Origin: MVRV01 sp964469905
GTDB lineage: Bacteria; Desulfobacterota; Syntrophia; Syntrophales; Smithellaceae
Assembly (NCBI GenBank): GCA_964469905.1
Contig: CAYXZW010000001.1
Span: forward strand, 62,001-126,000
Length of the DNA: 64,000 nt
Direction of reading: 5' to 3'
Made by a program: the position numbers and the translations under genes. Below the pieces are notes generated by a model. That model was not told the origin of the DNA and did no database searches. It saw nothing but the letters and a program-made list of their open reading frames with translations. The stretch's first letter is position 1. Each line of letters begins with the position of its first letter. Positions 60,862 to 64,000 of this stretch are shown in pieces.

Positions 60862-61551
60862 TTAGTAGATATAATTATATTCACGTAATTCTTTTTTTAA
60901 TTTAACAAACTTTGCTGGTGCGCCTTTTGCCATATGCCAGTCGGGAACGTTTTTTGTTACAATAGCACCTGCGGCAACAATAGCACCCTCTCCAACTTCA
61001 ATACCGGGACGCAGAGTTGCATTTCCTCCAATAGAAGCGCCTTTCCGGATTATCGGCGCCGTCAACAGAGCACCTTTCAAGCGTATTGGATACATATCGT
61101 TCAGTAAAACGCAATTGGGACCAAGGAATACATAGTCTTCAATAGTTGACCCGGTCGGGATGTAAACACTAGATTGGATGCTCACATGGTTTCCTATTGT
61201 TGTGTTATTGTCGATAACTACATTTGTGCCAAGCAAGACATTATTCCCAACAACACATTTTTCTCTGATGAGTACGTTGTGCCCTGTCCTTACGTCGTTT
61301 CCGACAACAGTGTCTTTATACACGGCAACACCGGGACGAAGGATGGAATTGGATCCTATTTTACATCCTTCATATTGTAAGTCTTCTATTACTTCATCCT
61401 TATCTCTCAATTCGACAAAAATATCACTCGTCGGATAACCCAGTATTACATTTTCCATTATCATGGAATTGTCACCCACATAATTTGTTCCGTAAGACTT
61501 AACGGAGCTGTGAATATATACATTTGCTCCTTTTATAATACGAACATACAT
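60862..61551 (-). CDS. Hexapeptide-repeat acetyltransferase
   Basis: 229 residues dominated by a left-handed beta-helix (IHSSVKSYGTNYVGDNSMI, CVVGNNVLLGTNVVIDN, ASIGGNATLRPGIEVGEGAI). VGEGAIVAAGAIVTKNVPDWH and GAPAK form a typical end for sugar N- or O-acetyltransferases. It lies 14 bases upstream of the epimerase in the same cluster. Confidence 0.78.
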   Translation of the reverse strand: MYVRIIKGANVYIHSSVKSYGTNYVGDNSMIMENVILGYPTSDIFVELRDKDEVIEDLQYEGCKIGSNSILRPGVAVYKDTVVGNDVRTGHNVLIREKCVVGNNVLLGTNVVIDNNTTIGNHVSIQSSVYIPTGSTIEDYVFLGPNCVLLNDMYPIRLKGALLTAPIIRKGASIGGNATLRPGIEVGEGAIVAAGAIVTKNVPDWHMAKGAPAKFVKLKKELREYNYIY

Positions 61552-61575
61552 TGCTGCTTCCTTTCTCGATTAATA

Positions 61576-63162
61576 TTATTTATTACGTTTAAGAATATTT
61601 TGTGACTTTGTAAATCTTTTTCCACACGCAGCACAATTTAAATCAGTAAATAATTTTTCTCCGCATTCGCACATCCAGCCTTTTTGCCGGGCTGGGTTCC
61701 CGATCATTAACGCATAATCAGGAACATCTTTGGTCACTACCGCACCGGCGCCAATAAAGGCGTAACTTCCTATGTTGTGACCGCAGACAATCGTACAATT
61801 GGCGCCTAAAGTTGCACCTTTTTTAACCAGTGTCGGCTTGATTTCCGACATTCTTTTAATTTCAGAACGGGGGTTAATCACATTTGTAAAAACTGCGGAC
61901 GGGCCACAGAAAACATAATCTTCCAGTGTTACGCCTTTGTAAACGGATACATTGTTTTGTATTTTGCAACCCTTGCCGATATTAACATCGGGACCAATAA
62001 CTACATTTTGTCCTATAGAACAATTCGCGCCGATTTTCGACCCGGACAATATATGGCAACAATGCCAGATCTTGGTTCCGACGCCGATTTCCACATTATC
62101 ATCTATCTCCGCTGTAGAATGAATATAAGAAGTTTCTTTATTGACGTAAGGCAAAACCTCATTTTTTAAATTAATCCTTAATCCGTTTTCATTTAAAGAA
62201 CGCTCCGAAGCATTTAAAACCTTCAAAACGCGCAATCCTTCTTCGCCATTGGTCAGAGCCTGTTTTCTTTTTTCAAGGCATTCAAGGAAATGTTCACACT
62301 CTAATTTTAATGGTTCCGCGTAAGGAATAGAAACATGTTCCGGAACACCGCGAGTCGGCACAGGAACATTATTTTCCCAATTCACGTGGTGCGGATAGAT
62401 AAGAAGTTTTTCTTCCCAGGGAAGGGTATCGTCAAACACAGCCATTTTTTGATCACCGACAACAACCAGTTTTTGATCTTTGAACGGATGCAGCCAGGAA
62501 ACAAATACATGAGCTTTCAGGCCGGAAGAAAATTCCAGATGAGTTGTGGTGACATCAGCGATTTTTTTGTGCAGGTAATTTCCGCCAGTCGCCAGAACGC
62601 TTTCCGGTTCTTCACCGGCCAGAGCAAGAATCATCGAGATATCATGCGGGGCGAAAGACCAGAGAATATTTTCTTCCCGGCGGATTTTCCCTAAATTGAG
62701 ACGGTGGGAATAAATGTAATTAATGCGTCCCAAATCTCCGCGGACGGCAAGCTCTTTTAGCTTAATAAAAGCGGGGTGATATTGCAGGAGATGGCCGACC
62801 ATCAATACTAATTTATTCTTCCGGGCTAAGGAAATCAGTTCCGCAGCATCCGTTTCAGAAAGAGTCAGCGGTTTTTCCACGAAAACATGTTTGCCGGCAA
62901 GCAATGCTTCGCGGGCCAGATCAAAATGTGTTTCGGCCGGAGTGGCAATGGCGATTGCCGGAATATCTTTGCGGGCCAGAACGTCTTTGAGTGAATAAAG
63001 CACATCACAGGACGGGTAAAGTTTCTGCATTTGCGCCAGTGATGCCCGGTTTTCATCGCAAATAGCTTTCAGCACACCTAATTCAAAAAAATTACGGACT
63101 AAATTTTTGCCCCAATTCCCCGCACCAACAACAGCAATTGATAAAGATTTGTTTTTTTTCAT
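61576..63162 (-). CDS. Fusion: Gfo/Idh/MocA oxidoreductase, hexapeptide acetyltransferase and zinc ribbon
   Basis: About 528 residues. Residues 1-325 are an NAD-dependent Gfo/Idh/MocA oxidoreductase (AVVGAGNWGKNLVRNFFELG, ATPAETHFDLAREALLAGKH in parts, VEKPLTLSE). Residues about 345-500 are a beta-helix acetyltransferase (IHSTAEIDDNVEIGVGTKIWH, IGAGAVVTKDVPDYALMIGNPA in parts). The last 30 residues hold C-x-C-x9-C-x2-C (CECGEK...CAACG), a zinc-ribbon-like end. These match WbpB and WbpD, separate enzymes of the 2,3-diacetamido-uronate pathway; here they are one chain. With the aminotransferase they could make the sugar that WbuX then amidates. ATG 63162 is the likely start. Confidence 0.83.
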   Translation of the reverse strand: MKKNKSLSIAVVGAGNWGKNLVRNFFELGVLKAICDENRASLAQMQKLYPSCDVLYSLKDVLARKDIPAIAIATPAETHFDLAREALLAGKHVFVEKPLTLSETDAAELISLARKNKLVLMVGHLLQYHPAFIKLKELAVRGDLGRINYIYSHRLNLGKIRREENILWSFAPHDISMILALAGEEPESVLATGGNYLHKKIADVTTTHLEFSSGLKAHVFVSWLHPFKDQKLVVVGDQKMAVFDDTLPWEEKLLIYPHHVNWENNVPVPTRGVPEHVSIPYAEPLKLECEHFLECLEKRKQALTNGEEGLRVLKVLNASERSLNENGLRINLKNEVLPYVNKETSYIHSTAEIDDNVEIGVGTKIWHCCHILSGSKIGANCSIGQNVVIGPDVNIGKGCKIQNNVSVYKGVTLEDYVFCGPSAVFTNVINPRSEIKRMSEIKPTLVKKGATLGANCTIVCGHNIGSYAFIGAGAVVTKDVPDYALMIGNPARQKGWMCECGEKLFTDLNCAACGKRFTKSQNILKRNK

Positions 63163-63200
63163 TTTTAACTCACAGATAAGCAATTATAATCATGAAATTA

Positions 63201-64000
63201 TTAAGACTTGTACAACCTTTCATTATCCTGAATATCCATCCACATGGCAAATAAAAGCGATTGGAAGCTGCCGGTAAAGAGGAAAAAGAAAACCAGCATT
63301 GTAATCGGCGATACGTCGGCTCCCCCGAAAGTGAGAGAAATTATTTTAATGGCATATGGTATGGAACAAAGACCAAGAATAAAAGAAAAGTGATACAGTA
63401 AAAATAAAGGATGAAAATCACGAAACAGATATTTAACCCATAATCTTTTGAAAAATGATTTTAACAATAGCCAGGATATTTTAGGAATTACGCGGGTGAC
63501 GTTCATCTTGGACACTTCACCGATATTGTAAACCGGCTTGATTTTGACTTCTTTGAGCGTACAAAAAGCAATGTTTAGTTTAACCAGCATATCGTTGGGC
63601 ATACCGTATCTTTTGTAAATGTCATGCAGCGTGATGGCGTTCAAAGCGTTAAGAGAGATAGCCGTATAACCGGTTTGGGTGTCAGAAACATGCCAATATC
63701 CGGAAGATATTTTTGTTAATATGGATAAAATGGAATTGCCGAAAAAACGGGTTTTGGGAATAACGAGACGGGCGCTGCCATGGATCAGTCGGTTGCCTTT
63801 GACGTAATCGATATCCTCGTTAATTACTGGCAGACAGATGGATGCCAGCTCTGCAGGGTCCATCTGGCCATCTCCCGCCATTACTGCAGTGCAATCGATC
63901 TTATTATCCCGGCACCATTTATAACCACGGGCAATAGCTGCACCCACACCACCGTTTTTTAAATGATTGATTAAAATTACGCGGTCAGAGACCTCGGAAG
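63201..64000 (-). CDS. Family 2 glycosyltransferase, N-terminus cut by window edge
   Basis: The frame is open to the right edge, with LINHLKNGGVGAAIARGYKW before a downstream internal start. AVMAGDGQMDPAEL is the GT2 metal-binding motif, and NRL...TKISSGYWHVSDTQTGYTAIS is the dolichyl-phosphate-sugar-synthase-like middle. Two C-terminal membrane helices (about FILGLCSIPYAIKIIS and MLVFFFLFTGSFQSLLF) make it a membrane-bound polyprenyl-phosphate glycosyltransferase type. The N-terminus lies outside the window. Confidence 0.85.
   Translation of the reverse strand, partial: SEVSDRVILINHLKNGGVGAAIARGYKWCRDNKIDCTAVMAGDGQMDPAELASICLPVINEDIDYVKGNRLIHGSARLVIPKTRFFGNSILSILTKISSGYWHVSDTQTGYTAISLNALNAITLHDIYKRYGMPNDMLVKLNIAFCTLKEVKIKPVYNIGEVSKMNVTRVIPKISWLLLKSFFKRLWVKYLFRDFHPLFLLYHFSFILGLCSIPYAIKIISLTFGGADVSPITMLVFFFLFTGSFQSLLFAMWMDIQDNERLYKS

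Noticed and set aside
1..64000. CRISPR arrays, transposase genes, rRNA or prophage genes
   Set aside because: I saw no regularly spaced repeats, no transposase or integrase other than XerC, and no phage structural genes.

Overview
The window is a stretch of bacterial chromosome, fairly AT-rich by eye, with tightly packed housekeeping operons and a surface-polysaccharide cluster at the right end. The gene set points to a syntrophic deltaproteobacterium of the Syntrophus/Smithella type. It includes a Re-citrate-synthase-like enzyme, an acetyl-CoA hydrolase/CoA-transferase family gene, many sigma-54 and PAS regulators, a xerC-hslVU-argB gene order, and small dispersed inverted-repeat elements of a kind I recall from Syntrophales. 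This placement is an inference; no rRNA is present to confirm it. Several genes appear to start at TTG.

Layout, left to right. (1) 1-6.4 kb: the end of adk, a short UvrD-like helicase, two paralogous Cys-rich ferredoxin-like proteins, metK behind a SAM-II-like riboswitch and attenuator, and a small TPR protein. (2) 6.4-14.1 kb, minus strand: a Re-citrate synthase/HMGL-like enzyme with a C-terminal Cache-like domain, aspS, hisS and comEC. (3) 14.2-21.6 kb: a PilS/PilR-like two-component pair, a non-coding stretch with an acyl-CoA synthetase remnant, a CoA-transferase, and a multi-PAS LuxR-type regulator. (4) 21.8-36.8 kb, plus strand: miaB, a BFN-domain protein, xerC, hslV, hslU, argB, argD, argF, argG, argH, a lipoprotein, dapA, dapB, folK, a YHS protein, an Fsa-like transaldolase and pgsA. 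(5) 36.9-38.8 kb: tRNA-Gly(GCC) and tRNA-Cys(GCA), then an L,D-transpeptidase on the minus strand. (6) 39.1-51.1 kb: a complete type IV pilus assembly locus ordered like an MSHA locus. It holds a PilM-PilN fusion, PilO, PilP, a lipoprotein secretin, an ExeA/MshM-like ATPase, a PilB/MshE ATPase with a predicted c-di-GMP-binding N-domain, PilC, a membrane-anchored sigma-54 activator, and three tandem pilins behind sigma-70-like and sigma-54-like promoters. (7) 51.1-64 kb: a TPR membrane glycosyltransferase-like protein, a flippase-like membrane protein, and a minus-strand cluster for an amidated (acetamidino-type) surface sugar.

The most interesting points are these. A SAM-II-like aptamer overlaps the antiterminator of a strong terminator ahead of an unusually divergent metK. 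A 15-residue N-terminal peptide (DINSTEKLLNAIRGK) is shared by the TPR protein and the PilM-PilN fusion, 33 kb apart. A sigma-54 activator with a membrane hairpin in place of a receiver domain sits directly upstream of a near-consensus sigma-54 promoter for mosaic pilin genes. The citrate-synthase-like enzyme is fused to a sensor-type domain.
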